From positions 248,001 through 312,000 of the forward strand of contig NZ_MSTQ01000001.1 of the NCBI RefSeq assembly GCF_001945365.1: a stretch of 64,000 bases of DNA. The letters are read 5' to 3'. Under the pieces are notes generated by a model. That model was not told where the DNA came from. It worked only from the letters and a program-made list of their open reading frames with translations, and did not search any database. The DNA is from Pseudomonas reinekei (lineage in GTDB: Bacteria; Pseudomonadota; Gammaproteobacteria; Pseudomonadales; Pseudomonadaceae). Below, piece after piece: positions 18,379 through 26,596 of the stretch. Numbering within the stretch: the stretch's first letter is position 1; each line of letters opens with the position of its first letter. A program made the position numbers and the translations under genes.

Positions 18379-19470
18379 ATGAAATTTTCTCTGCGTCAGG
18401 GCTTGAGCCTGGCAGCGATCCTGGCCGGGTGGCAGCTTGCGGCGCCTGCCCTGGCCAACATGTGCTCATGGGATACGACGCCAGGCCCGCTGGATTTCCA
18501 GGCCGATGTGGGCAGTGTCTACGTCCCGCGGGACGCACCTGTGGGCAGCGTCATCGGCGTGATCGACAAGTTCGTGCAGACGCCCCATCCCGGGCCCCAG
18601 GGCATCTCTTGCAGTAACGATGGCAGCGTCGTGCTGAACTTCACGACCGTTCCGACTGCACCCTCGGACCGCAGGGCCCACGAAATCATCGGAGATCCGG
18701 CCACCCGCGGCACGGTGTACATGACCAACATTGCTGGCGTTGGTGCCCGCATAACCCTGGAGTTCGGTTTCGATGGCAACGCGGGCAACTCGTTTGTGCC
18801 GATAGGCGGATCGCCGATCGTGCCCTTCGATGCTCATATCAGCCGCACCCTGCTCTCACCTTTCATGCTTTCACGACTCAGGAGCAAGGTGACGCTGGTG
18901 AAAACCGGAGTGATTGCCCCCGGACCGCACACGCTGAGCCAGCAGATATTCGACGGACATTTCTCGGATATCGGCAAGGGTTTCGGCTATGGCATTCGGG
19001 GGACAGTCATTCAAGCGCAGTGCACGGTCGGCGCCAAGCCGGTGAGTATCGATCCGGTGCCGCTGGGCGACTGGGATGCCAAGGACTTCACGCATCCCGG
19101 CTACACAACGCCCCCGACCGGTTTCACCATCAGCCTGTCCAGTTGCATAGCCGATCCCTTCGACAACAATCGGGCCAATGCTCATATCCGCCTGGACGGT
19201 GCGGCCGGTTCGATACCCGAAGGTGACGGCCGTCACGGTGTGGTCAATCTCAGCCCCGGTTCGACCGTGGCCGGCATGGGCATCCAGATTCTGCGTGGCG
19301 ACGGCATCACCCCGATTCCCCTGGGTACCGATGTTTCGTTCGGCGCCATTGAAGACGGCAAGGACAAGACCCTGGATTTCAAGGCACGGTTCTATCAGAT
19401 CAAAAACAGCCCGGACATCCGCCCCGGCAAGGCCGAAGGCGCGATGAGTTTCACTATCACCTATCAATGA
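18379..19470 (+). CDS. Fimbrial tip adhesin, two-domain
   Basis: 363 residues from the ATG at 18379, with AAGGA 8 nt upstream. The signal peptide ends PALANM before CSWDTTPG. At 363 residues it is twice pilin size. The first ~200 residues form a receptor-binding-type domain and the rest a pilin domain (TVIQAQCTVGAKPVSIDPV...ISLSSCIADP...ARFYQIKNSPDIRPGKAEGAMSFTITYQ). The C-terminal strand is the chaperone-binding strand. Being last in the operon and two-domain, it is the probable tip adhesin; the ligand cannot be told from sequence. Confidence 0.88.
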   Translation: MKFSLRQGLSLAAILAGWQLAAPALANMCSWDTTPGPLDFQADVGSVYVPRDAPVGSVIGVIDKFVQTPHPGPQGISCSNDGSVVLNFTTVPTAPSDRRAHEIIGDPATRGTVYMTNIAGVGARITLEFGFDGNAGNSFVPIGGSPIVPFDAHISRTLLSPFMLSRLRSKVTLVKTGVIAPGPHTLSQQIFDGHFSDIGKGFGYGIRGTVIQAQCTVGAKPVSIDPVPLGDWDAKDFTHPGYTTPPTGFTISLSSCIADPFDNNRANAHIRLDGAAGSIPEGDGRHGVVNLSPGSTVAGMGIQILRGDGITPIPLGTDVSFGAIEDGKDKTLDFKARFYQIKNSPDIRPGKAEGAMSFTITYQ

Positions 19471-19475
19471 ACCAT

Positions 19476-19502
19476 AACGAGCCCCGAGAACACGGGCTCG
19501 TT
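19476..19502. terminator. Hairpin between convergent genes
   Basis: The 9-bp stem AACGAGCCC/GGGCTCGTT with a 9-nt loop sits in the 47-bp gap between the adhesin gene and the convergent Ig-like gene. It lacks a long T-run on either side, so termination in either direction is possible but unproven. Confidence 0.55.
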
Positions 19503-19517
19503 ACATAGTCGGCGCAG

Positions 19518-20963
19518 TCAGGCCCGCAGCATTGGGGACAGCAGGGTAAAAGCAAACCAACTGCGGCCGTTATTGAAACTGACCTGGGTCTGCACCCTGA
19601 AACGCGTGTCGTTCCTCAAGGTGTACATGAACGCCAGGGGCACGGTCGCCAGGACGCCCTCCGTGACCTGCGCACTGGTGACAGGTAGCGCATTGATGAT
19701 CGTTGCGGATTTCGGCTGATCGTCAGTGCCCGTGCCAGTCACTGTGATGGTGATCAGGCACTGGGTACTGATGTAGGCCCAGGTACGCTGGAAAATCGGC
19801 AGTCCCGGCGAAGTAATGCGACTCTTGTACACAGGATCGCTATGGGGTGCGACGAGTTGAGCGCCAGGCAACCTGGAGGGAGGGAACGCCGCGATGGCCA
19901 AGGTCAAGGACCTGGAAGGTTCAGTCGTACCATCCGCCAAATGAACGAGATAGCTTACCGGCAAGGTACTGTTCAAATAGGCGGCGATACTCTCCTTGGG
20001 AATCGATACTTCGCGTGTCCCCGCCACGACGGGCACCTTGATGGAGCCGGCAACACCCGGCTCGCCAAACAACACTTCGAGCCGATCATCCTCGTAATAC
20101 ACCGCTTCTTGCGGAATGCGCACGGTGGCACCTCGCAGGGTCTTCTCCGGATCGAGACTGCCATAGTCGGACGGTTCCCCACCCACTTCAACGACCCAGG
20201 GGTTGGGCAAGTAACGGGGCGCCCTGATCACCGCCACCAGCAGCTCGGCGGGAACGGACTCGGCGCTCACATTACCGGCACGATCTTGCACCCGGTAAGA
20301 CACTTCCCGTTTTCCGTCACCGCTCCTGAGAATCAACTCTTTGTCGAATTCAAGGTAGATCGGGTACTGATAGTTATGCCGGGTCAGCGGCTCGGTCCGG
20401 TACTCTTCCGAGGCGCCGCCCAAGGGATTTTTCCATGTGGCGATCACCACGTCCCCTGGTGTGCGGGGCAAGTGAAGCGGAACTTCGACCTTTACAACAT
20501 CATCGTGGTTATTCAGATAGTCCTGGTCGACCGTATCGGTATCGAACGCGAGCTTGCTGTTGGCATCGAGTTCGGCGGGCTCGGTGTCGACGGTCAAGAC
20601 ACGGACCTCCGACATTTCGGTTTGCCCGGTATGCAGGGTCAACAGATAGTCCACGTGATGTTCACCATCGAACAACCAGGCAGCAGGCACATCAATGAAG
20701 TAGTCATCCGCTGCAATCGGTGCAGTCCACGTCTTTGTCTCAACGGGTGCGCCATTCCAGTACATCTCCACCGATTCCGGAGACTCCACTGAAGGAGCGG
20801 TGTTGGCCCATGGGTCAAACTCCATTTTCAGTCGTTTGCCCTGGATACTGGTTGGCAGCAAGCCTTCCTGGCCACCGTCAATATTTTCTAGCATCACCTG
20901 CGTGAAAGGTTTGGGCCGAACCCGAAGTGAATGTTGCTCGCTGGAGCTTTTTTGTGTGGACAT
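19518..20963 (-). CDS. Ig-like repeat protein of unknown function, 481 aa
   Basis: The start MSTQKSSSEQ at 20963 is chosen because GGAGG lies 5 nt upstream; upstream in-frame ATGs overlap the promoter dyad. The protein is built of beta-rich Ig-like units: ADDYFIDVPAAWLFDGEHHVDYLL, then SYRVQDRAGNVSAESVPAELLV, then PVSYLVHLADGTTEPSRSLTL. The family pattern of a G-D/W core plus a strand ending in S-x-S/P recurs in 6831-8636 and 23583-25568. No signal peptide or membrane span. It has a promoter with the shared 16-bp dyad. Function unknown; it is probably part of the same accessory system as the RHS genes. Confidence 0.72.
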   Translation of the reverse strand: MSTQKSSSEQHSLRVRPKPFTQVMLENIDGGQEGLLPTSIQGKRLKMEFDPWANTAPSVESPESVEMYWNGAPVETKTWTAPIAADDYFIDVPAAWLFDGEHHVDYLLTLHTGQTEMSEVRVLTVDTEPAELDANSKLAFDTDTVDQDYLNNHDDVVKVEVPLHLPRTPGDVVIATWKNPLGGASEEYRTEPLTRHNYQYPIYLEFDKELILRSGDGKREVSYRVQDRAGNVSAESVPAELLVAVIRAPRYLPNPWVVEVGGEPSDYGSLDPEKTLRGATVRIPQEAVYYEDDRLEVLFGEPGVAGSIKVPVVAGTREVSIPKESIAAYLNSTLPVSYLVHLADGTTEPSRSLTLAIAAFPPSRLPGAQLVAPHSDPVYKSRITSPGLPIFQRTWAYISTQCLITITVTGTGTDDQPKSATIINALPVTSAQVTEGVLATVPLAFMYTLRNDTRFRVQTQVSFNNGRSWFAFTLLSPMLRA

Positions 20964-21025
20964 GATGACCTCCGTCAAATAGGAGCACCCAACAGGCGTC
21001 ATGCCTGCCTGCGTGCAAGAGTGAC

Positions 21026-21071
21026 TATTAATGCCCAAATCCGGATATCGGGATACTGTCACTTCTGACAG
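21026..21071 (-). promoter_or_regulatory. Putative activator dyad (lux-box-like) and promoter
   Basis: The near-perfect dyad CTGTCACTTCTGACAG (21056-21071) is read on the minus strand toward the Ig-like gene starting at 20963. After a 24-nt gap comes TTAATA (21031-21026), a good -10 candidate. The same dyad with the same 24-nt gap and TTAATC is found before the gene starting at 25568. Confidence 0.55.
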
Positions 21072-21101
21072 GTCAGACCGACATCAACAGTGATCCCCAC
21101 G

Positions 21102-21136
21102 AAAAAAGCGCAGGCACCTGTGGGGTGACCTGCGCT
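21102..21136 (-). terminator. Rho-independent terminator of the autotransporter gene
   Basis: On the minus strand the 8-bp stem AGCGCAGG/CCTGCGCT is followed by six T. It lies 25 nt beyond the autotransporter stop codon. Confidence 0.88.
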
Positions 21137-21160
21137 GTTTGTTCAGCGGTTTGAACGGTA

Positions 21161-23356
21161 TTACCAGTGATAACGCAAACCGACGTTAACCCCCCACGGC
21201 TGTTCAATCTTGTCGCCATTGCTGTACTCAAGATCGAGGTGGACCGAGGTGCGGTCAGTCGCCTGCATCGCAATGCCCGTGCCCAGTTCGCCACGGGAGC
21301 CCGACAAGCCGGTATTAAATGAGTTGTTATTGACCTGCACGTCACTGTTGGCGCCGAATTCGTGCACATAAGCCGCGCGCACATACGGCTGGACTTCGTA
21401 GCCCTTGCCGACCGTGAAGTTGCGACCGGCCGTGGCACCGACTTTAGCGAGCATCGAACGGACGCGATCCCCTTCGGCGGCCATGCCGTTATCCAGGTCG
21501 TAGTCGGCGCCTTCAACAATCACGCCGGCCCACTGGGTGTAAGGCTCGACGAAATAACCGTTGTCCAGCTTGATGTGCCGCCCCAACTCCACGGAAGCCC
21601 CGACACCGTTGTTGTCGTAGTCGCCCTTGGTCTTCCTGCCGTCGCTGAGTTGCACGTCAGAGGAGTTGCGGAAGCGGTTGAACTTGATCACTGCGTCAGC
21701 GTAATAGCCATTTTCATTAAGCCAGGTGGTGTAGGCACCGAGGTAATAGCTGTCGACTTCGCCGGAAGTGCCACGGCTCATGTTCAGGTCCGATTGGCTG
21801 TAACCACCAAGCAGGCCGACCAGCCATTGTCCATCCGCCACTGGCAGCGGCGCATCGGCACCGAAGGAGAAACCATGCTGGGTTTGCTGGTAGGCCAGTT
21901 CCTGGCTGGCACTGACGTCGTATTTGTTGCCATAGGTACGAATCCAGCCCCCGGCCTTGCCCTGATCCATGCGCACTTCACCCATGCGGCTGCGCAGAGT
22001 GCTGAGTTCGCCGTACCAGACAGTCGGCGCGGCATTGAACAAGGCCATGACCGATTGGGTACCCGGACTGATCGAGCGCGTAGCCGTGTTCAGGACCCAG
22101 TCGTTGTCGCCCTGCTTGATCAGGTCGTAATCGTAGGCACCCAGGCTCACCGCACCGCCCAGCAGCGAGAACGTTGCGTCGCCGCCGCCAATGTGGACTA
22201 CCGGCCGCGATCCGGCGGCAACAGGCTCCGAGCCACTACTGTCGAGCGCCACCGTGTGATTGCCGCTGGCGTTTCCAGTAACGGTCAGCGTATCGATCTG
22301 CCCGGTGCTGAAGTCGTTGTGCATGTAAAAGGTGCCGCCGTTGCCCGACAACTCGCCCACGGACAGCTTGAAAAACTCCCCCGGATTGCCGAATTGCACG
22401 CCGCCACCGTTGAGCGTCAGGCTCTGGACACTGCCATCGCCCACCATCACCCAGCGCGCGTTGTTGTTGACGGACAGGCCTTGTACATTCTCGAGACGCC
22501 CGGTCAACGTCGCGGAATTGTCCAGCTGGACATTGGCCGTGCTGCCACTCGCGACAACGACATCGCCTACCAGATGCGTGTTGCTGTCACTGACAGAGAG
22601 ATCGGCCGACCCACCGTTTCCGACATCCAGCAAGATGCCATTGCTGGCAGTCAGGTTCGTACCGTTGCGCGCCGTGATTGCGGCATTGCCACCCTGAACA
22701 AAAATGGCCGAACCACCCGAACCCTGGACCTGCGTGCTATCGAGATTCAACACCGTCCCGCCCGGTTGGCTCGCGTCGTTGCGCACGACAATACCGTTAA
22801 GTCCGCCAACGATCGTACTGCCGACCGCCGAGGTCGTGCCATCGAACATCCGCAGGCCTGCGCCGTTTGCGCCTGTACCCTCTAGCCGGCTATTAAGCAG
22901 TGTCAGGGTACTTTCCGCACCGACCTGGGCACCCGTGTTGACACCGCTGATGAGGCTGTTGCCATCTACGGTTGCCTTCGAACCAGCGCCCGTCGCGGTG
23001 AAACCCAACTGCAACCCGGTCACGCTGCTGTTGATGCGACTGCCGGTGATCTGCGCATCGCTGTCGAACAGCGCCAGGCCGTTGCTGCCTGCCGTTGCAT
23101 TGACCGTACTGCCGATGAGATTGACTTTGGACCCGCCACCGGCGGTGATTTCCCGGGTGGTGGCGGCGTTGGCATTCAGGGTGGCGGCGTTGGTCAGCGA
23201 ATAGCTGTCGGGCGATGTGTTCTGGTCGATGTTTACGACAACGCCGTTGATCGGTCCGGCCATGACCTGCTGAGCGAAAAAAAGCAGGGGTGCAAGGCTT
23301 GCCCACTTCACGGCTTTCGAAAGCGGATTCAGATTGAAAACATTGCTTGCCCACAT
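21161..23356 (-). CDS. Pertactin-like autotransporter
   Basis: 731 residues from the ATG at 23356, with GAGG 11 nt upstream; an alternative ATG at 23407 has no clear site. An extended signal peptide ends near FFAQQVMA before GPINGVVV. Residues ~30-430 form a right-handed beta-helix passenger of short repeats rich in N, G, S and T (LNLDSTQVQGSGG, LTASNGILLDVGNG). The last ~280 residues are the autotransporter barrel (GGWIRTYGNKYDVS, FVEPYTQWAG, VQPYVRAAYVHEFG), ending VGLRYHW with the terminal aromatic needed for Bam recognition. No serine-protease motif or RGD is visible, so adhesion is more likely than proteolysis. It has its own terminator. Confidence 0.93.
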   Translation of the reverse strand: MWASNVFNLNPLSKAVKWASLAPLLFFAQQVMAGPINGVVVNIDQNTSPDSYSLTNAATLNANAATTREITAGGGSKVNLIGSTVNATAGSNGLALFDSDAQITGSRINSSVTGLQLGFTATGAGSKATVDGNSLISGVNTGAQVGAESTLTLLNSRLEGTGANGAGLRMFDGTTSAVGSTIVGGLNGIVVRNDASQPGGTVLNLDSTQVQGSGGSAIFVQGGNAAITARNGTNLTASNGILLDVGNGGSADLSVSDSNTHLVGDVVVASGSTANVQLDNSATLTGRLENVQGLSVNNNARWVMVGDGSVQSLTLNGGGVQFGNPGEFFKLSVGELSGNGGTFYMHNDFSTGQIDTLTVTGNASGNHTVALDSSGSEPVAAGSRPVVHIGGGDATFSLLGGAVSLGAYDYDLIKQGDNDWVLNTATRSISPGTQSVMALFNAAPTVWYGELSTLRSRMGEVRMDQGKAGGWIRTYGNKYDVSASQELAYQQTQHGFSFGADAPLPVADGQWLVGLLGGYSQSDLNMSRGTSGEVDSYYLGAYTTWLNENGYYADAVIKFNRFRNSSDVQLSDGRKTKGDYDNNGVGASVELGRHIKLDNGYFVEPYTQWAGVIVEGADYDLDNGMAAEGDRVRSMLAKVGATAGRNFTVGKGYEVQPYVRAAYVHEFGANSDVQVNNNSFNTGLSGSRGELGTGIAMQATDRTSVHLDLEYSNGDKIEQPWGVNVGLRYHW

Positions 23357-23582
23357 ATCCAGGTATACCTCGAGCAAATAAAAATCCTGGGGCCTGCGGG
23401 GTGTCATCCGCTGGGCCGTACGTTACAAAGGCGGCGAGAATATGTTTACCCTTCCGTGATGTATGTAGGACTAATCCGAAGTCAACGCTGATCAAGGAAC
23501 CAGCCCGCGGTTGTCCGTCAGGCAGAGCATAGGCCGGCCCTCGGAAGTGTCCTCCAGGAGCCGGCCCGCGCCACATCGGCAG

Positions 23583-25568
23583 TTAGGGCACCCGGCAAGG
23601 GATGTCACCCAAGTACATGCCGAGCCATGCCGTCGCGATCTTGGACGTCACGGTTTTGCCCCTGTACTCGAACGAGTACGTCACTTTCGTATTAGCGTCG
23701 GAATGAAGCGGTGGGTTATAGGCCGGAGCAATGTAATCGGCATACGGCTGGACGCGCCATTGGAAGCCGGTGACCGGATAGGCACCGCCGGCCGCCGTCA
23801 GCGTGATCGTGTCCTCAAACAATGTTCCGGCAATCGGCGTTGTTCCTGCGCGTCCCTGGAACAACTCCCAAGACATCTCGACTTCGTCGCCCACCTGCAA
23901 CCAGGCCGACAGATCAGGAACATCCACGACAATCGCACTTTCTGGTGGTTGCAGTGAATCGCAGATCAGCCACATGCCATTGATATGAGGGAACGTCGGT
24001 GCATCAGGCGTGAGCACAATGGCATCGTTGACATTGACCAGGGTGATCAGGGACTTTTGCCGATTCGGCGTAACGCTCGCTTTACCGACGGTGTAATACA
24101 CTTCCTTGCCCGGGCCGTTATCGGTTGCCAGCACGTAGCGCCAGGGAACGTTTATGGTCTTCTTTGAGCCCGCCGTTTCTGTCGTGATCGTGAGGTCCGC
24201 CTCAACGATGTGCGTGCCCTCCCAATAAAATTCCAGGGTTTCGCCGGCGTCGACCGGGTCATAGACGGTGAATTCAAACGGAACATCCTTGTCGGCATCG
24301 GCGACTACCAGCACGTTATCGCCCGTAGAGCCCTTGACGACCCCTGCCAACAGATCCGGATTGGTCGGGTCTGGAAAGTCGGGAAACGGGTTGGGTGGGC
24401 CGACCACTTCAAAGTTCACCACAAAGTCATCCTCCTCCGGACCGAACGTACGGCCGAGGCGATCGATGACATAGCTGACTGTGGTGACTTTTTCTCCCGT
24501 TGACCCGATATAGGCGGCAAGCAATGTCGACGCAGGTACGGGAATTTCGGTGGTGCGGTTTTCAATCGCGAAAGTCACGGGCAAGGGAATATCACCCCAC
24601 TTCGCGACAATTTTGTCGCCGTCCTTCCAACCGCTGTACGGTTTGATTTCGATGATTACACCGCCTGCCGCCGTTTCCAGGTCAATCACCGCACCACCAG
24701 CCGCCACCGGAACTTCCGGTTTCTTCAGGGCGGTTGGCAAGGCCCCCAAGGTGACGACAAAACGGGTCCAGCCTGAGAGATTACTGCGGTTGAACGCCTT
24801 GTCGATCAGCGCATAAAGCACGTAAAAAACACCATCGCCCTTGCCTTCGATATACGCCCTCGGGATCGTGACGCTGCGGTTGGCCGGAAGAATGACAGGT
24901 GGTGCGACCGGATCGAGCAACGATGGATCAGACGGTAAGGGATCACTCGCGTACCAATAGACGTATTTGTCCTCTCCGGCCTTGTCACTGTAATCGGGGA
25001 TGATGCCGGTTACCGTGGCGACGTTACTGTCGTCCAGTTCGGTTGCGGTAAATGTCATGGCCGGCGGTTCAGGTGGATTGGTGAGTTCATAGGGCGCAGT
25101 AATATCGCTGATGACATGGATCAACAGACTTCTGACACGTTGAGTGGTATGCAGCACCACTTCATGTTTGAACGTATATTCACCATTGGGCTGAATGATA
25201 TTCAAAGGAATGGTGTAATCACCTACCCACGTATCCGCAAACGGATAATCCAGTTCGATTTGCTGGACTTTAGTGAAGGCCGGCCAATTAACGTCGGTGA
25301 TATGCCCCTTGGCGATAAACAATTCAAGTATCTGCTTGTCACCAGGAAAGTCACCCGTATTCGCCCAAATTGGAACATTCAGCTCCATCCCCTTGAGCTT
25401 GATAACAGGTCCATTCAACAGACCGTCGGCATTGATGACCTCCCGTATTGTCGCGATTGGTAGTTCGTCCGCTGCCTGAGCTGCACGCTCCAGATTGCGT
25501 TGATTACGCAACTCGCGATAGGCATCACGCGCCTCCTTCGAGCCGAGCCGGGTTTTCAAGACTGTCAT
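23583..25568 (-). CDS. Ig-like repeat protein of unknown function, 661 aa
   Basis: The start MTVLKTRLG at 25568 is preferred, with GGAGGG 8 nt upstream; the ATG at 25574 is only 2 nt from that site. The N-terminal 45 residues are charged and helical (RDAYRELRNQRNLERAAQAAD). About five Ig-like units follow, each with a GD/GE core (GWKDGDKIVAKWG, DAGETLEFYWEGT, LQVGDEVEMSWELF) and strands ending in VxYxVxD or VYYTV. It is the longest of the three Ig-like paralogues here. No signal peptide or membrane span. The 5' side carries the shared dyad promoter and is divergent from the secreted-protein gene at 25905. Function unknown. Confidence 0.72.
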   Translation of the reverse strand: MTVLKTRLGSKEARDAYRELRNQRNLERAAQAADELPIATIREVINADGLLNGPVIKLKGMELNVPIWANTGDFPGDKQILELFIAKGHITDVNWPAFTKVQQIELDYPFADTWVGDYTIPLNIIQPNGEYTFKHEVVLHTTQRVRSLLIHVISDITAPYELTNPPEPPAMTFTATELDDSNVATVTGIIPDYSDKAGEDKYVYWYASDPLPSDPSLLDPVAPPVILPANRSVTIPRAYIEGKGDGVFYVLYALIDKAFNRSNLSGWTRFVVTLGALPTALKKPEVPVAAGGAVIDLETAAGGVIIEIKPYSGWKDGDKIVAKWGDIPLPVTFAIENRTTEIPVPASTLLAAYIGSTGEKVTTVSYVIDRLGRTFGPEEDDFVVNFEVVGPPNPFPDFPDPTNPDLLAGVVKGSTGDNVLVVADADKDVPFEFTVYDPVDAGETLEFYWEGTHIVEADLTITTETAGSKKTINVPWRYVLATDNGPGKEVYYTVGKASVTPNRQKSLITLVNVNDAIVLTPDAPTFPHINGMWLICDSLQPPESAIVVDVPDLSAWLQVGDEVEMSWELFQGRAGTTPIAGTLFEDTITLTAAGGAYPVTGFQWRVQPYADYIAPAYNPPLHSDANTKVTYSFEYRGKTVTSKIATAWLGMYLGDIPCRVP

Positions 25569-25700
25569 GTTCATTGCCCTCCACAGAACTATAAATGGCC
25601 ATCATCCTGCGATGGCGCTGGAGGCTGTGCGGCGGCTTGAACACTGCGAGGGAAAACCCGATAACCGTCCCTTCGATCTGCACCACGGGGCCTTGGGGCC

Positions 25701-25746
25701 GATTAAGCATCAATTTTTTAAAATCCGATACTGTCAAAGTTGACAG
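25701..25746 (-). promoter_or_regulatory. Putative activator dyad (lux-box-like) and promoter
   Basis: The perfect 16-bp dyad CTGTCAAAGTTGACAG (25731-25746) is followed on the minus strand, after a 24-nt gap, by TTAATC (25706-25701). Spacing and hexamer match the site at 21026-21071. It would drive the Ig-like gene starting at 25568 with a leader of roughly 125 nt. Confidence 0.58.
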
Positions 25747-25809
25747 GTACCCAGTCTGCAACCAAGCGCTGTCGTCGCATATTGTCAGAGCGGCTTCCAT
25801 CTTTAAGTA

Positions 25810-25859
25810 CTAACTGTTCTGCTAGGTTTCGCGATTCAAAAACCCTGTTAGTGTTTTGC
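25810..25859 (+). promoter_or_regulatory. Putative activator dyad (lux-box-like) and promoter
   Basis: CTAACTGTTCTGCTAG (25810-25825) is followed after 23 nt by TAGTGTTTTGC (25849-25859), the same 11-mer at the same distance as before the RHS gene at 8992. It is divergent from the dyad at 25731 and would drive the secreted-protein gene at 25905. Confidence 0.52.
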
Positions 25860-25904
25860 CCAACAAGCCTTGATGGCTCTATCAGAACGACAAAGGAGCA
25901 AGAC

Positions 25905-26447
25905 ATGCATTATTTAAAAATGCTCACAAGTGCAGTAGCACTTGGCTGCAGCCTGATGTTAACCAGCAGTAGTATTTTTGCCGATACTGCCAAACAGGAA
26001 AACTTAACTAATGGTTTTATTGTTTTTGGTGATGTTGAAGGTAGCGTCATTGATTTTCCAGTTTGTCGTATCCCGGCCATTGAAGGAAAATATTATTTTG
26101 GCGACCCAGTGGGTTGTCGCGACAATGACTACAACGCAATGATATTTATCAATGTACCTTCGGCACTGACGGTGACGGTATTTGACGACGGCGGCTGCGA
26201 GAGGGACAACGACGTACCTAACAACTGGGAGTTCGCCATCACGACCGTCAAAAACCCAACCACCAGCGGTGATGGCGATGTCAGCATTCCGGGTAATTGG
26301 ATTACCTTCTATAAAATCTGGTTGACTCCGGATAACACCGTTGTGGAGCCTGGCGTGATGAAAAGCGGACGCTGGAAACGCCCGCCTCCGTCCACCATGC
26401 CTAACTTGCACAACGAAGCCAGTTGCGTGTTAGTCCAGCGCAAATAG
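25905..26447 (+). CDS. Small secreted protein of unknown function, 180 aa
   Basis: The signal peptide of about 26 residues (LTSAVALGCSLMLTSSSIFA) precedes DTAKQENL. The mature part is beta-rich, with four cysteines (FPVCRIP, PVGCRDND, GGCERDND, EASCVLV) that could form two disulfides, and several Asp/Asn-rich turns (DDGGCERDNDVPNN) that might bind calcium. AAGGAG precedes the ATG by 6 nt. GC content is lower than in neighbouring genes. I do not recognise a family; a beta/gamma-crystallin-like fold was considered but the motif is not clear. It carries the same promoter type as the RHS gene, so a co-secreted effector or adhesin is a reasonable guess. Confidence 0.75.
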   Translation: MHYLKMLTSAVALGCSLMLTSSSIFADTAKQENLTNGFIVFGDVEGSVIDFPVCRIPAIEGKYYFGDPVGCRDNDYNAMIFINVPSALTVTVFDDGGCERDNDVPNNWEFAITTVKNPTTSGDGDVSIPGNWITFYKIWLTPDNTVVEPGVMKSGRWKRPPPSTMPNLHNEASCVLVQRK

Positions 26448-26557
26448 CCTGTTGACCCGAGTGTCGGGTTCAAGGGCGTTCAGACTTATTCCTGCAAGCT
26501 GCATGACCGTGCTCCATTAGCTATGGGTACGTCAGAATCCGCGGGTTAAAGGGCATT

Positions 26558-26589
26558 TGTGGCGAGGGAGAGCAGACTCCCTCGCCACA
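26558..26589. repeat. REP-type hairpin (GTGGCGAGGGAG family)
   Basis: The inverted repeat TGTGGCGAGGGAG/CTCCCTCGCCACA lies between the convergent ends of the secreted-protein gene and the glycerate kinase gene. It matches a hairpin type dispersed in P. fluorescens-group genomes and may also act as a bidirectional terminator. Confidence 0.75.
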
Positions 26590-26596
26590 GGTTGAG

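Noticed and set aside
21362..22885. 507-codon plus-strand frame opposite the autotransporter
   Set aside because: The minus-strand autotransporter has signal peptide, repeats and barrel motifs; this frame has none.
26455..26469. Short hairpin ACCCGA-GTG-TCGGGT after the secreted-protein gene
   Set aside because: Only 6 bp with no T-run; the REP-type hairpin downstream is the more likely transcript end.
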